64,000 nt of DNA from the NCBI RefSeq assembly GCF_023516505.1, contig NZ_JAMGBB010000001.1, positions 1,054,001 through 1,118,000 on the forward strand, in the 5' to 3' direction. Below are positions 25,571 to 35,647 of this stretch, in pieces. This stretch comes from Sphingomonas brevis. GTDB lineage: Bacteria; Pseudomonadota; Alphaproteobacteria; Sphingomonadales; Sphingomonadaceae. The position numbers and the translations under genes were made by a program. How positions within the stretch are numbered: the first letter of the stretch is position 1; each line of letters begins with the position of its first letter. The notes under the pieces are model-generated. The model was not told the DNA's origin. It made no database searches and worked only from the letters and a program-made list of their open reading frames with translations.

Positions 25571-27628
25571 CTACCAGATCCGGACGCGCTTATCCGGCGC
25601 GATGTAGAATTTCGAACCCGGCTGGATGTTGAACGCCTGGTACCAGGCATCGAGGTTCCTCAAGGGTCCGATCACGCGGAAGCGCCGCGGGCTGTGCGGA
25701 TCGGACGCGACCTGCGTCTTGATCGCTTCAGGACGCTGTTCACCGCGCCAAGCCTGGGCGAACGCCAGGAAGAAGCGCTGGTCGCCGGTCAAGCCGTCGA
25801 TCACCGGAGCAGGCTTTCCGCCCAACGAGATTTTGTAGGCTTCATACGCCACCTCAAGCCCCGACATGTCGCCGATATTCTCGCCCATCGTCAGGCTGCC
25901 GTTGATGAACACGCCCGGCGCGGCCTCATAGGATGCATATTGCTTGCCGAGCTCATCGGTCAGTTTCTTGAACCGCTCGGCGTCGGTCGGGGTCCACCAG
26001 TCGCGAACCGCGCCGGTCGCGTCGATCTTGCGGCCCTGATCGTCAAAGCCGTGCATGATCTCGTGGCCGATGACCGCGCCGATCGCGCCATAGTTGACCG
26101 CCGCGTCGGCCGTCGGGTCGAACAGCGGTGGCTGCAATATGCCGGCCGGGAAAACGATCTTGTTTTCCAAGCCCCCGTTGTAGGCGTTCACCGTTGCCGG
26201 GCTCATCGCCCATTTCTTGCGATCGACCGGCTTGCCAAGGTCGCTTAGCTGATAGTCCCACTCGAACGCCGAACTGCGCTTGACGTTACCGTAAAGATCG
26301 TCCGGCTTCATCACCAGCTTCGAATAGTCGCGGAACTTGTCGGGGTAGCCGACCATCACGTCCATTCTGGCAAGCTTGGCCAGGGCCGCTTGCTTAGTCG
26401 CCGGCTCCATCCAGCTGTTGCCTTGGATGCGCTTGGCGGCGGCCGCCTTCAGGTTCGCGACCAGCTGCTCCATCTGCGCCTTGTCGGAAGCCGGGAAATA
26501 GCGTTCGACATATGTTTTGCCGAGCACTTCGCCGAGCCGCGCGTCGACCTGCCCGATTCCCCGGCGCCAGCGCGGCCGAAGCTCCTTCGCGCCGCTTAGC
26601 TGCTTGGTGAATTCAAACTTGCTGTCGACAAAGCGTTTCGAAAGATAATCCGACGCCTGGTCGGCGACCTTGAACCGTTCCCACAGCTTCAGCGTTTCCA
26701 AGGGAGTTTGATCGTAGAGCGCGGCCAGCGCCTTCACTGCGCTATTGTCTGCAACGATCAGCTTCGGCGCCACCAGCCTAGTATCGGCCAGGTAGCGGTT
26801 CCAATCGAAGCCGGGCGCGTAGCCGGCGAGCTGTTCCGGCGTCATCGGATTGTTGATCTTGTCGATGTCGCGCTGGTCGGCGACCGGCCAGCTCAGTTTG
26901 GCGATCTCGGTCTCGAACGCCAGTATCGTGTCCGCGCTGGCCGATGCATTTGGTGTGTCGGTCAGTTCCAGGGTGCGCTGGATATAGGCCCGGTAGGCGT
27001 CTAGCTGCGGCTTATATTTGGGGAGCAGGTAATAATCGCGATCGGGTAGGCCCATTCCCGACGTCCCCATGAAAACGAGATTGATCGTCGGATTAGCCGG
27101 ATCGGGCAAAATGCCGGCCCCAAATAGCGTCGCACCGAAATCGGAGAAAGTCGTCGCCATAAACTGGCTGAATTCGGCTTTGCTCTTGATGGCATCGACC
27201 CGCGCCAGGTCAGTCTTGAGCGGCGCCGCATCGAGCTTTTCGAGCAACGGCTCGTCCATATAGCTGGCGTAAAGCGCGCCCAGCTGGCTGTCCTTGGCGG
27301 AGCTGGTGACGATCGACTGCAGCCGGTCCTGATTGCGGTCGTTTACGTCCGATCCGACGCTGTTCGAGCTTTTGTCGGCGGGAATGTCAGTGACGTCCAT
27401 CCAGGTGCCGCTGGCGTAGCGCTCGAAATCGTCGCCCGGGTTGGTCTTGAGGTCGCGCGATTTGAGGTCGACGCCCCAGGTCCCGTAATGAACGTTGCCG
27501 CTGGTGGAGGCTGCCGCGGCGGCCTTGATGGCGGCTCCGGCTGGTGCCGCCATCAAGGCCAGCGGCGCCGCCGCCAGCAGCATCGATGTCCGGATGGCGC
27601 GGAAATCGCGCAGGCTTACAACACTCAT
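25571..27628 (-). CDS. Exported M13-family metallopeptidase (neprilysin-like)
   Basis: 685 residues. The ATG at 27628 has GGGGG seven bases upstream and yields a signal peptide (AAPLALMAAPAGA). The large N-terminal domain is typical of M13. The zinc site HEIMHGFDDQGR lies near residue 520, with the third ligand in GENIGDMSG. NAYNGGLENKIVFPAG is the substrate-binding strand. It should degrade peptides outside the inner membrane. Upstream ATGs (to 27709) add a basic stretch and have no ribosome site. The end is adjacent to thpR. Confidence 0.93.
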   Translation of the reverse strand: MSVVSLRDFRAIRTSMLLAAAPLALMAAPAGAAIKAAAAASTSGNVHYGTWGVDLKSRDLKTNPGDDFERYASGTWMDVTDIPADKSSNSVGSDVNDRNQDRLQSIVTSSAKDSQLGALYASYMDEPLLEKLDAAPLKTDLARVDAIKSKAEFSQFMATTFSDFGATLFGAGILPDPANPTINLVFMGTSGMGLPDRDYYLLPKYKPQLDAYRAYIQRTLELTDTPNASASADTILAFETEIAKLSWPVADQRDIDKINNPMTPEQLAGYAPGFDWNRYLADTRLVAPKLIVADNSAVKALAALYDQTPLETLKLWERFKVADQASDYLSKRFVDSKFEFTKQLSGAKELRPRWRRGIGQVDARLGEVLGKTYVERYFPASDKAQMEQLVANLKAAAAKRIQGNSWMEPATKQAALAKLARMDVMVGYPDKFRDYSKLVMKPDDLYGNVKRSSAFEWDYQLSDLGKPVDRKKWAMSPATVNAYNGGLENKIVFPAGILQPPLFDPTADAAVNYGAIGAVIGHEIMHGFDDQGRKIDATGAVRDWWTPTDAERFKKLTDELGKQYASYEAAPGVFINGSLTMGENIGDMSGLEVAYEAYKISLGGKPAPVIDGLTGDQRFFLAFAQAWRGEQRPEAIKTQVASDPHSPRRFRVIGPLRNLDAWYQAFNIQPGSKFYIAPDKRVRIW

Positions 27629-27783
27629 AAGGGCCCCCATCTTGTTGATTAGATTCGTGAAACCCGGCCATCGAACCGGTTGCCAAGTGAAGCTAACTGC
27701 CATCGACAAGCGTCGGGAGTCCGTCGACGAACCGCGCCGATGCTACGATTTACGGTCTCGCCGCGGGGTTTGAGAACTGACGC

Positions 27784-29247
27784 TCATCGATTTCCGACGG
27801 CGCCGCCGCCCACGCCATCGTTGGGCGGCGGGAATGCGGACAACTCGCCAAGAACCAGCGTCCAATAGGTCCCATACTTGCTGCCTTGCTCGCCATGTGC
27901 GGCAAAAATGCCGATCCTGGATACCCCCGGGGCAAGCAGATTACGGTCGTGCACTGGCGACTTTTCCCAGGAGTTGAGAACGTCCGATAGGGTCGCTGTC
28001 ATTGGTCCGGCGAAAAGGGCTTCGTAGGCCCGGGCTCCCTGGAAGTTGCCTGCCGCTAAACGTTGCGTGAAGCTGCCTTCGCCGGGAAGGTCGTGTGCCA
28101 CTTGGTCCTCGTCGGCCATGCGCGTTGCGTGGGCCGTTGCGATTTTCATCAGCGCCGCATCGAGGGTGACGGGTCCCTGCCCATGCTGCCCGCGATAGTC
28201 GGAGATCATGATTTCAACCTCGGCCAATATGGCCGCGTTGGCATTCGCGGCTGCCTCAACGAGCTCCTCTTCACTGGGTCTCGGCGCAAGATAATTGCGA
28301 CTTAGGTGAAGCTTCACCGACTTATCGAACCCGGCTTGTCCTGTCTGGTTGAAGCCATCGCGGATCTTCGTCGAGCCGGGACCGGTTGCGGTATTGCCCT
28401 TCGCTCCCTTGGCAGGATCGCCGAAGAGCCCGGTGGCGATATCAAAACCCATCCGATAGAGCACGGTTGGTTGATAGGTCCGCATACGAGCAACTCTTGA
28501 ATCGGTTGCCGCGATCGCCTCCCCAATTCCAAGCAGCTCCGAATTGCCATTGCGGGCCAGTGAGAACGCCGCGGCAGTGTCAAATCCGCCTTGCTCGTCG
28601 ATCGCCAATTGGCTTCGTTTTTGGTCCTTTCCCGGACCTGACGCCGTTTGCCGGTCCCAGGTCCCCAGTCCAACCAGAAACCCGAACCGGGCATGGTCGT
28701 CGGACTGCCCTTTAAGCAGCTCCGTCGCCAGCGGATCCTGCCCCGCGATGACTTCGCCCCGGGCGGCAAGGGCGTTCAAGTCGGCCTGCTGGGCGGCGCA
28801 TTGAGCTTCGAGACCGGGTGCAGCGGGTGAACTTCGTGCCCGCGCAACTTGCGCCTTTTCACAAATCGATAGGCGGGAAATGGCGGACGGTTCGGACGAC
28901 CCGGGCAGTTTCACCCGGCCCTTGGGTTTGAGCGGCTCAGGGCCCGCTTTCAGTGCGTCAGTGACGCTATTGCCGGGTAACGGGATAGATGCGCTCACGG
29001 CCCCTGCTGCTTGCGTCGATACGGTCGTGGCGTGAGCGTCGCCCGACTCTACTTCCCGCCTCGTTCCATCGTGAGTCCGGTATACGACTGGCGGGGCAGC
29101 ACTCGGATCGATTGCATCGACGACCTCTTGCCCTAGCGCGGGCATGGCAAGGAGCGACAGCGCCGCCCAGGCGGGCATACATTGCAGGAGGAGCCGCACT
29201 GGTCGGCTTGGCACTATTGCGGGACCGTGCCGCCGCTGGCGAGACAT
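27784..29247 (-). CDS. Exported CAP-domain (SCP/PR-1-like) protein with N-terminal extension
   Basis: 487 residues. GGAG is placed close before the ATG at 29247; a signal region (MPAWAALSLLAMPALGQ) follows a basic stretch. Residues ~115-150 hold the motif RLSICEKAQVARARSSPAAPG, shared with the gene upstream. A middle region of ~170 residues is unassigned. The C-terminal third is a CAP fold (LMKIATAHATRMADEDQ, VLNSWEKSPVHDRNLL, TYWTLVLGE). The domain's proteins act outside the membrane; biochemical role is unknown. The start overlaps the end of the upstream gene by 34 bases. Confidence 0.78.
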   Translation of the reverse strand: MSRQRRHGPAIVPSRPVRLLLQCMPAWAALSLLAMPALGQEVVDAIDPSAAPPVVYRTHDGTRREVESGDAHATTVSTQAAGAVSASIPLPGNSVTDALKAGPEPLKPKGRVKLPGSSEPSAISRLSICEKAQVARARSSPAAPGLEAQCAAQQADLNALAARGEVIAGQDPLATELLKGQSDDHARFGFLVGLGTWDRQTASGPGKDQKRSQLAIDEQGGFDTAAAFSLARNGNSELLGIGEAIAATDSRVARMRTYQPTVLYRMGFDIATGLFGDPAKGAKGNTATGPGSTKIRDGFNQTGQAGFDKSVKLHLSRNYLAPRPSEEELVEAAANANAAILAEVEIMISDYRGQHGQGPVTLDAALMKIATAHATRMADEDQVAHDLPGEGSFTQRLAAGNFQGARAYEALFAGPMTATLSDVLNSWEKSPVHDRNLLAPGVSRIGIFAAHGEQGSKYGTYWTLVLGELSAFPPPNDGVGGGAVGNR

Positions 29248-30293
29248 TTCTCCGCCAGCCCTGGCGCCGCCGGCGAACTGCGATCGCGCGCGACCTTCGC
29301 CATCTCGCAGATGCTGAGCTTTGGCTTCGCCGGTGCATCTGGGACAGTCACCCGGCCAACCGCGTCGATCGTCGGGTTTGCCGGAACGGCCGTCGGCGTG
29401 TCCGGATCATAAGTGTCGGACCCTTGCGGCTCCGGCGTTGGGTAGCGCGAAGCCTTGCCGCCGGCGGGGACCTTTTCAAGCCACGGTCGGCCGGGCGTGC
29501 GGGCAAGCGGCGAGCAGGCCTCGCCGGACTCATTCCTTGCACAAACCCGGAGCGTATAGACTTCACCTGGATCGCTGAACTCATCGAGCGGGATGACTTT
29601 CTCGCCAGGCCGCGATTCCCCGGCGGTCGGGTGCCACTCGCCGTTGCCGAACATCTGGACTGTTTCGATGGCAATTCCATTGTTCGCGCGGTTGGGTTTC
29701 CACTCGACGAGGATGCGCAGGGGTTGGCCGTCACCGACTTGGCCAAAGCCTGACTCTGCCGGAAGGATGGTCAGGACAGGTTGCGAAGGCGCGAATGGCC
29801 TTGGCAGCGGCGGTGGAGAGGCCGCGGTCGCGCAGGTCCACTGTGTCCACTCCCGACGGGGATCGTTGATCCAGGCAATCAGGAATCGGAAGCAATATTC
29901 GGTGTCCAGATCCAGATTCTTGATCAGGAAGCCTTCCGGATAATCGATTCGGGACAGGTTTCGCCCCGGCCGGCCACCCGCATAGCGGCCTTTGAACCAG
30001 TGGATCAGTGCCTCGCAACTATATGCTTGAGCTGAAATCTCGATGCACTGCGCATCGGGACTTGGCAGCGGAACTGGCATCGGCTGCCCATTCGCGGTCC
30101 ATTCGAGCTTCATCTCCGGGTTCCACAAACGCAGGGAAGCCTTCTGTGAAACGGTAAAGTCGCCGAGGCTGACATAGACGGTCGCTCGCCCATCATTGAC
30201 GCTGGTCCAAACGTGCTGGGGTTCCGCGGCAGCCGGCTCCGCCAAGGTCGCCGAAGCAAAGGCACAGATAATTGCAAAGGACTGGACGCGCAT
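29214..30293 (-). CDS. Exported protein with Fn3-like domain and SICE motif
   Basis: 359 residues, with a signal peptide (MRVQSFAIICAFASATLAEPAAAEP). The body is beta-rich; the region LRILVEWKPNRANNGIAIE to VYTLRVCARNESGEACSPL has the strand pattern of a fibronectin type III domain. A Pro-rich linker leads to the C-terminal motif KLSICEMAKVARDRSSPAAPG, nearly the same as in the CAP protein downstream. Several Cys pairs suggest disulfides in the periplasm. The gene overlaps the CAP gene by 34 bases, so they are likely made together and may interact. I cannot name a family. Confidence 0.7.
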   Translation of the reverse strand: MRVQSFAIICAFASATLAEPAAAEPQHVWTSVNDGRATVYVSLGDFTVSQKASLRLWNPEMKLEWTANGQPMPVPLPSPDAQCIEISAQAYSCEALIHWFKGRYAGGRPGRNLSRIDYPEGFLIKNLDLDTEYCFRFLIAWINDPRREWTQWTCATAASPPPLPRPFAPSQPVLTILPAESGFGQVGDGQPLRILVEWKPNRANNGIAIETVQMFGNGEWHPTAGESRPGEKVIPLDEFSDPGEVYTLRVCARNESGEACSPLARTPGRPWLEKVPAGGKASRYPTPEPQGSDTYDPDTPTAVPANPTIDAVGRVTVPDAPAKPKLSICEMAKVARDRSSPAAPGLAEKCLASGGTVPQ

Positions 30294-30504
30294 GGCAGCT
30301 CCCCGAAAATATGAGGGACGAACATGGACGCTGGCTGGACAGCGCCTGTACGCCTGTTTGAATCGTTACGCCACAGGAACATCAAATTGGGAATCGCCGG
30401 GCGGCTCACGCGATCCCTTGCGTCCCCGCGGCTTGCCTTTCGCACTTGCCGCACCCATGTCGCGATGGCCGCGTTGACCGCCCGCAGCCCCTCGCGTACA
30501 ACAA

Positions 30505-30519
30505 GAACAAAGCTGGAAC
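30505..30519 (+). promoter_or_regulatory. LexA (SOS) box of uvrA
   Basis: GAAC at 30505-30508 and GAAC at 30516-30519 are separated by seven bases. This is the reverse reading of the alphaproteobacterial LexA direct repeat GTTC-N7-GTTC. It lies 12 bases before the uvrA ATG, where repressor binding would block transcription or early elongation. Confidence 0.82.
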
Positions 30520-30531
30520 GAAACAGACTCG

Positions 30532-33500
30532 ATGCTGACTCATATTACCGTTCGTGGAGCTCGCGAGCACAACCTCAAAGGCGTCGACGTCGCGATCCCG
30601 CGCGAAAGCCTGACGGTCATCACCGGCCTGTCGGGCTCGGGCAAGTCCTCCCTCGCCTTCGATACCATCTATGCCGAGGGGCAGCGCCGCTATGTGGAGT
30701 CGCTCTCCGCCTACGCCCGCCAATTCCTGGAGATGATGCAGAAGCCGGACGTCGAGCATATCGACGGCCTGTCGCCCGCCATCTCGATCGAGCAGAAGAC
30801 GACGTCGCGCAACCCGAGATCGACCGTCGCCACCGTCACCGAAATCTACGATTACATGCGCCTGCTGTGGGCGCGGGTCGGCATCCCCTATTCTCCCGCG
30901 ACCGGCGAACCGATCGAGGCGCAGCAGGTCAGCCAGATGGTCGACCGCACCATGAAGCTGCCCGAAGGATCGCGCCATTATTTGCTCGCCCCGGTCGTCC
31001 GCGGCCGCAAGGGCGAGTATCGGAAGGAACTGGCGGAGTGGCAGAAGGCCGGCTTCACCCGGGTCCGCGTCGACGGCCAATTCCACGACATCGAAAGCGC
31101 CCCCGCGCTCGACAAGAAATACAAGCATGACATCGAAGTGGTGGTCGACCGGATCGTCATCCGCGAAGGCATCGAAACTCGGCTGGCCGACAGTTTCGAA
31201 ACCGCGCTGAAGCTGGCGGAGGGGCTGGCCTATCTCGACCCGGCCGACGTCCCCCACCCCGCGGGTGCCGAGCGCACCGGCGTCGCCGCCGCGCTGGAGC
31301 AGGCCGCCGAACGCGACGGCTTCAAGCTCGACTACGCCCCGCCGGGCCGCATCACCTTCTCCGAGAAATTCGCTTGTCCCGTCTCCGGCTTCACCATTGC
31401 CGAGATCGAGCCGCGCCTCTTTTCGTTCAACGCGCCGCAGGGCGCCTGCCCGGCCTGCGACGGGCTCGGCGAGAAACAGGAATTTGACGAGGATTTGGTC
31501 GTCCCCAACCACGCCCTGTCGCTCAAGAAGGGCGCGGTCGTCCCCTGGGCCAAGAGCCAACCGCCCTCGCCCTATTATATGCAGGTGCTGGGCAGCCTTG
31601 CCCGCGAATATGGCTTCTCGCTGGAAACTCCATGGGGCGAGCTTGGCGAGGAAGCTCAGCGGGTCATCTTGCGTGGCACGGGCGGCAAGCCCGTCACCCT
31701 GCTCTTTGTCGACGGCAAGAAAAGCTATGAAGTGAAAAAGCCGTTCGAGGGCGTGCTCGGCAACCTCGAGCGCCGCATGCTCTCGACCGAAAGCGCCTGG
31801 ATGCGCGAGGAGCTGTCGAACTATCAGGCCGCGCACCCGTGCGAGACCTGCGGCGGCGCCCGCCTCCGGCCCGAGCCGCTGGCGGTCAAGATCGCCGGCG
31901 AGGATATCTCTCTCTCGTCGCGCCGCTCGGTCGCCGATGCGCTCGCCTGGTTTTCGTCGCTGGATCAACATCTTACCGCGCAGCAAAATGAGATCGCCAA
32001 GGCCATATTGAAGGAGATCAACGAGCGGCTCGGCTTCCTCCACAATGTCGGCCTCGACTATCTCAACCTCGACCGCACGTCGGGAACGCTATCAGGCGGC
32101 GAGAGCCAGCGCATCCGCCTCGCCTCGCAGATCGGCAGCGGACTTTCAGGCGTGCTCTACGTCCTCGACGAACCATCGATCGGCCTTCACCAGAAGGACA
32201 ATGACCGCCTCTTGGAAACGTTGAAGCGCCTCAAGGGCCTCGGCAACACCGTGCTGGTGGTCGAACATGACGAGGATGCAATCCGCCACGCCGACCATAT
32301 CATCGACATGGGCCCCGGCGCGGGCGTCCATGGTGGCGAAGTGGTCTGCGCCGGAACGCTTGATCACCTCCTCGCCTGCGAAGACAGCCTCACCGCCGAT
32401 TACCTCTCCGGCCGCCGCCACATCCCGATGCGCGCGAACCGGCGGAAGGGCACGGGCAAGAAGCTCACCGTCCATGGCGCGCGGGAGAATAATTTGCAGG
32501 ACGTTACCGCGTCCATCCCGCTCGGCACCTTCACCTGCGTCACCGGCGTTTCGGGCAGCGGCAAGTCCAGCTTCACCATCGACACGCTCTACGCCGCCGC
32601 CGCCCGGTCACTGAACGGCGCTCGGATCGTCGCGGGCAAGCATGACAAGGTCACCGGCCTCGAACATCTCGACAAGGTGATCGACATCGATCAGTCGCCG
32701 ATCGGCCGCACCCCGCGGTCCAACCCGGCGACCTATACCGGTGCCTTCACCCAGATCCGCGACTGGTTCGCCGGCCTGCCGGAAAGCCAGGCGCGCGGCT
32801 ACAAGCCCGGCCGCTTCAGCTTCAACGTCAAGGGCGGCCGGTGCGAGGCGTGCCAGGGCGACGGCGTGCTGAAGATCGAAATGCACTTCCTCCCCGACGT
32901 CTATGTCACCTGCGACGTCTGCCACGGCCAGCGATACAACCGCGAAACGCTGGAGGTGAAGTTCAAGGGGCGCAGCATCGCCGACGTGCTCGACATGACG
33001 GTCGAGGACGCGGTGGAGTTCTTCAAGGCGGTCCCCGGCATCCGCGACAAGATGGCGATGCTGCAGGAAGTCGGCCTCGGCTACATCAAGGTCGGGCAGC
33101 AGGCGACCACGCTCAGCGGCGGCGAGGCGCAGCGCGTCAAGCTGTCGAAAGAACTATCCCGCCGCGCCACCGGCCAGACGCTCTACATCCTCGACGAGCC
33201 CACTACCGGCCTCCATTTCGAGGACGTCCGCAAGCTGCTCGACGTCCTCCACGCGCTGGTCGAGCAGGGCAATACGGTGGTGGTGATCGAACATAATCTC
33301 GACGTCATCAAGACGGCCGACTGGATACTGGACCTGGGGCCGGAAGGCGGCGTCAATGGCGGTGAGATCGTCGCGGAGGGCACGCCGGAACAGGTGGCGG
33401 CCAACGAGCGGAGCTTCACCGGCCAGTATCTGCGCGAGACGTTGAAGAAGTCGCCTGTCAGCTCAGAACCGGTAAAGGTCCCGAAGCCGAGCCGGAGGGC

Positions 33501-33546
33501 GAAGCGGGTGGCGGCGGATGAGCCCGATTTGCTGGCGGTGAAGTAA
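30532..33546 (+). CDS. uvrA: Excinuclease ABC subunit A
   Basis: 1004 residues, slightly longer than usual. UvrA finds bulky DNA damage and loads UvrB in nucleotide excision repair. It has two ABC ATPase modules: Walker [10 protein letters not shown] (32-40) and GVSGSGKSS, and signatures [13 protein letters not shown] and [12 protein letters not shown]. Zinc-finger cysteines are seen in CPVSGF...CPACDG and in CEACQGDG...CDVCHG. The extra ~50 C-terminal residues are basic and disordered. A LexA box sits immediately upstream, so it should be DNA-damage inducible. Confidence 0.97.
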   Translation: MLTHITVRGAREHNLKGVDVAIPRESLTVITGLSGSGKSSLAFDTIYAEGQRRYVESLSAYARQFLEMMQKPDVEHIDGLSPAISIEQKTTSRNPRSTVATVTEIYDYMRLLWARVGIPYSPATGEPIEAQQVSQMVDRTMKLPEGSRHYLLAPVVRGRKGEYRKELAEWQKAGFTRVRVDGQFHDIESAPALDKKYKHDIEVVVDRIVIREGIETRLADSFETALKLAEGLAYLDPADVPHPAGAERTGVAAALEQAAERDGFKLDYAPPGRITFSEKFACPVSGFTIAEIEPRLFSFNAPQGACPACDGLGEKQEFDEDLVVPNHALSLKKGAVVPWAKSQPPSPYYMQVLGSLAREYGFSLETPWGELGEEAQRVILRGTGGKPVTLLFVDGKKSYEVKKPFEGVLGNLERRMLSTESAWMREELSNYQAAHPCETCGGARLRPEPLAVKIAGEDISLSSRRSVADALAWFSSLDQHLTAQQNEIAKAILKEINERLGFLHNVGLDYLNLDRTSGTLSGGESQRIRLASQIGSGLSGVLYVLDEPSIGLHQKDNDRLLETLKRLKGLGNTVLVVEHDEDAIRHADHIIDMGPGAGVHGGEVVCAGTLDHLLACEDSLTADYLSGRRHIPMRANRRKGTGKKLTVHGARENNLQDVTASIPLGTFTCVTGVSGSGKSSFTIDTLYAAAARSLNGARIVAGKHDKVTGLEHLDKVIDIDQSPIGRTPRSNPATYTGAFTQIRDWFAGLPESQARGYKPGRFSFNVKGGRCEACQGDGVLKIEMHFLPDVYVTCDVCHGQRYNRETLEVKFKGRSIADVLDMTVEDAVEFFKAVPGIRDKMAMLQEVGLGYIKVGQQATTLSGGEAQRVKLSKELSRRATGQTLYILDEPTTGLHFEDVRKLLDVLHALVEQGNTVVVIEHNLDVIKTADWILDLGPEGGVNGGEIVAEGTPEQVAANERSFTGQYLRETLKKSPVSSEPVKVPKPSRRAKRVAADEPDLLAVK

Positions 33547-33588
33547 GAGGAATAGCCCGGTGCGCGCTGAACTGCCCCCTCATTCGTC

Positions 33589-33609
33589 ATCCCGGGCTTG
33601 ACCCGGGAT
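33589..33609. repeat. CGTCAT-type palindrome after uvrA
   Basis: ATCCCGGG (33589-33596) and CCCGGGAT (33602-33609) form a perfect 8-base stem with loop CTTGA, preceded by CATTCGTC. A CCGCCTTTTCTTG stretch follows, so it may also terminate uvrA. This type of element is frequent between genes in sphingomonads. Confidence 0.6.
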
Positions 33610-33689
33610 CCGCCTTTTCTTGAAACGAAGCTAAGGCAGGCAGACCCCGGGTGACGATCATTGGATCAAGTCCGGCGTGACGGCATGCC

Positions 33690-34256
33690 CTAACCTCTCA
33701 CCCCTATCAGGTTGAGTGTCGGCACTAGCGGATATTGCACCACCAGCACGGCCAGCAGCGCGACATTGGCTCGCTTGTTCTTGACGAACATCGCCGCGAT
33801 CACCGCGGGGATGAAGACCAGCATCGACCATCGGGTCAGCGCACCCTGGAGCGGCTCGGCGCCAAGCGCGACCAGCGCGACCATTGCGATTAAGTTGCAG
33901 GTCATGGCCCCGCCCAGCACCCATTTGCGATGTTCGAAATAATAGGCGTCGAGGTCGGGCCAATCGTCGAAATCATGCGGAAAGGTGATCCGGGCGATGA
34001 GGTAGTAAAGGCCGATGATGAGCAGCCCGCCCATCAGCGTGACATAATGGGCCGGAACCAGCTCGCGCATCCCCCACGCGATCATCCAGAAGCTGGTGAT
34101 GTCGAGCGCGACCAGCGCGCCGAGCAGCGGAGTCAGCCAGCCGATATGGATCTTGCGGCGCAGCTGCACCGCGGTCCCAAAGCCGCCCAGCACTTCTGCC
34201 AGCGCCAGGCCCAGCAGCAGGCCGAACAGCGAGAAGACCAGTTCGAATGACGTCAT
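33690..34256 (-). CDS. Four-to-six-helix membrane protein, unknown family
   Basis: 188 residues, mainly hydrophobic. The ATG at 34256 gives MTSFELVFSLFGLLLGLALAE, the first membrane helix. Helices follow at about 40-60, 75-95, 125-145, 150-165 and 170-185. Between helices, a soluble FPHDFDDWPDLDAYYFEHRKW segment is rich in acids and aromatics. I do not recognise a domain with confidence; similar proteins are common in sphingomonads. It is flanked on both sides by repeat elements and has no operon partner. Confidence 0.72.
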   Translation of the reverse strand: MTSFELVFSLFGLLLGLALAEVLGGFGTAVQLRRKIHIGWLTPLLGALVALDITSFWMIAWGMRELVPAHYVTLMGGLLIIGLYYLIARITFPHDFDDWPDLDAYYFEHRKWVLGGAMTCNLIAMVALVALGAEPLQGALTRWSMLVFIPAVIAAMFVKNKRANVALLAVLVVQYPLVPTLNLIGVRG

Positions 34257-34271
34257 CGCGTGGAGCCCCCT

Positions 34272-34367
34272 CCCAATCGTCATTCCAGCGAAGGCTGGAA
34301 TCCATGAACATTGCCATACTCGAAATTCCCGGGGCCCGTGTTCCTGGGTGCTGAATTAAATTCAGCA
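34272..34367. repeat. Two CGTCAT-type palindromes
   Basis: The first, 34282-34301, is ATTCCAGC/GCTGGAAT with a GAAG loop, after CGTC. The second, 34349-34367, is TGCTGAATT/AATTCAGCA around one A, followed by TGACG. The second is flanked in reverse orientation (ATGACG). Confidence 0.7.
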
Positions 34368-34424
34368 TGACGAATGGCGCGGTGACGGTGTCCCCCGAGC
34401 TGAGTGATTGGCGAAGCCACCTAA

Positions 34425-34520
34425 CCTCGCCGCACTCGTCATTGCGAGGGCGAAGGCCGTGGCGATCCATGTTTGCGGCTGCTGGATCGCTTCCCCCGGC
34501 CTGCGCCGGGGTCGCGATAA
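34425..34520 (+). repeat. About 97-base direct repeat, left copy
   Basis: Runs from CCTCGCCGCACTCGTCATTG through GCGAGGGCGAAGGCCGTGGC to GGCCTGCGCCGGGGTCGCG. The first ~45 bases and the last ~25 bases are the same as at 35894-35991; only the middle has drifted. The two copies, in the same orientation, enclose the small gene and DUF2092 gene. Confidence 0.85.
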
Positions 34521-34547
34521 CGCCGCGCTCGTCGATCTTGGCCGATG

Positions 34548-34760
34548 TCAGCAGTTATACACGCCGGCCGCGCAGCGCCTTGCCGTCCGGCGAGCGACAC
34601 CAGCCACGCTGACCGGGGTCAACGGACGCCCGACCCTCGCTTCGGCGGGCGAGATCAGGCTGATCGGGCCGGCTCCCGTGAACAGGTCCGCCGCCCCCAG
34701 TCCCATGACACCGAGGATTGCCACCATCAGCCTGGTTTTCAGTTTCCTGGATAAGGTCAT
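34548..34760 (-). CDS. Small exported or membrane protein next to DUF2092
   Basis: 70 residues. The ATG at 34760 overlaps the DUF2092 stop (ATGA), so translation is coupled. A basic N-terminus (MTLSRKLKTR) and hydrophobic stretch (LMVAILGVMGLGAADLF) form a signal peptide or anchor, cleaved possibly at SPAEA. The rest (RVGRPLTPVSVAGVARRTARR) is basic, with Cys at the end (GVYNC). I recall such small proteins following DUF2092 genes, but no function is known. The overlap suggests the two products act together in the envelope. Confidence 0.62.
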   Translation of the reverse strand: MTLSRKLKTRLMVAILGVMGLGAADLFTGAGPISLISPAEARVGRPLTPVSVAGVARRTARRCAAGVYNC

Positions 34761-35647
34761 TTCGCTGCTCCGATCCTGTAATTCTCCGGCAGGTCGCTGG
34801 TGTCTTTCAGCTTCTCCAGGTCCTTGACGTCCATCTTGGTGGAGCCGGCGGGCGGAGTGAAGCTGAAGTCCGCCTGGCCTGCGGTGGCACCGGCCTTCCA
34901 GTCGCGAATGGTCATCGTGAACTGCGGGGCCTGGTCGACCCCCTTGCTGGTGATCACATAGCGGCACGGATAGGGCGATGCGCCCTGGGCGATCCAGATT
35001 TGCCAGTCGGTGTCCTTGGCACGGAACGCCAGGTGGTCGCATTCCTGGCCGCCGATCACGCCGCTGCCGAGGTCCTTCACGTCAGTAACGTCGGTCATCA
35101 ACGCGTCGTAGACATTGGCCATCAGCAGGTCCGCGCCCGGCAGCTGCCGGTGGAACTTGTCCCTCAGCTGGTCGACCAGCGTGTCGACCGTGCCTGGCGC
35201 CTCGGCCTGGACATAGGCGTTCTGTCCCTTGCCCAATATCGTCAGGGTCTTCCCGTCGAAGATCATCTCCGTATCGGAGAAACCGGACTTGCGGGTGGTA
35301 TGGATCTTGTCGGGACGGCTGAGCAGGACGGTTCCTGAAGTCGCAAGCTGCAGCTTCTGATGATCTTCGCTGACGACTTCGAACACTGAGTCGTAGCTGA
35401 GCGATATGACCTTCTGTGCCGCCAGATAATCCGACATCGCCTTGAGGAGGGCTCGCGCATTTTGCGAAGAGGCATCCTGCGCGCCCCCGGCTGTACCGGC
35501 CGTGGCCTGTTCGGTCGCGACGGGCTCGTTTGTGGCCTGCTCGGTCGCATTCTCCTGGCCCGCCTTCTGGCATGATGACAGGCCCGGGCCGACGATCAGC
35601 ACCAACGCGGCAGCAGAGAGCAAGGCTGTGTGGATGTTATGTTTCAT
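34757..35647 (-). CDS. DUF2092 family lipoprotein
   Basis: 296 residues. GAGGATC precedes the ATG at 35647. A lipoprotein signal ends in LSSC, with lipidated C26, followed by a Gln/Thr/Ala-rich linker. The domain has DUF2092 features: LKAMSDYLAAQKVISLSYD, SRPDKIHTTRKSGF, FDGKTLTILGKGQNAYV, CDHLAFRAKDTDWQIWIAQG, and a closing FSFTPPAG. DUF2092 is related to the LolA/LolB fold, so lipid or lipoprotein binding is plausible. It is coupled to the 70-residue gene downstream, in a cassette between direct repeats. Confidence 0.86.
   Translation of the reverse strand: MKHNIHTALLSAAALVLIVGPGLSSCQKAGQENATEQATNEPVATEQATAGTAGGAQDASSQNARALLKAMSDYLAAQKVISLSYDSVFEVVSEDHQKLQLATSGTVLLSRPDKIHTTRKSGFSDTEMIFDGKTLTILGKGQNAYVQAEAPGTVDTLVDQLRDKFHRQLPGADLLMANVYDALMTDVTDVKDLGSGVIGGQECDHLAFRAKDTDWQIWIAQGASPYPCRYVITSKGVDQAPQFTMTIRDWKAGATAGQADFSFTPPAGSTKMDVKDLEKLKDTSDLPENYRIGAAK

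Noticed and set aside
30406-32043. 545-codon minus-strand open frame over uvrA
   Set aside because: High GC shadow of the uvrA reading frame. No ribosome site, no family pattern.
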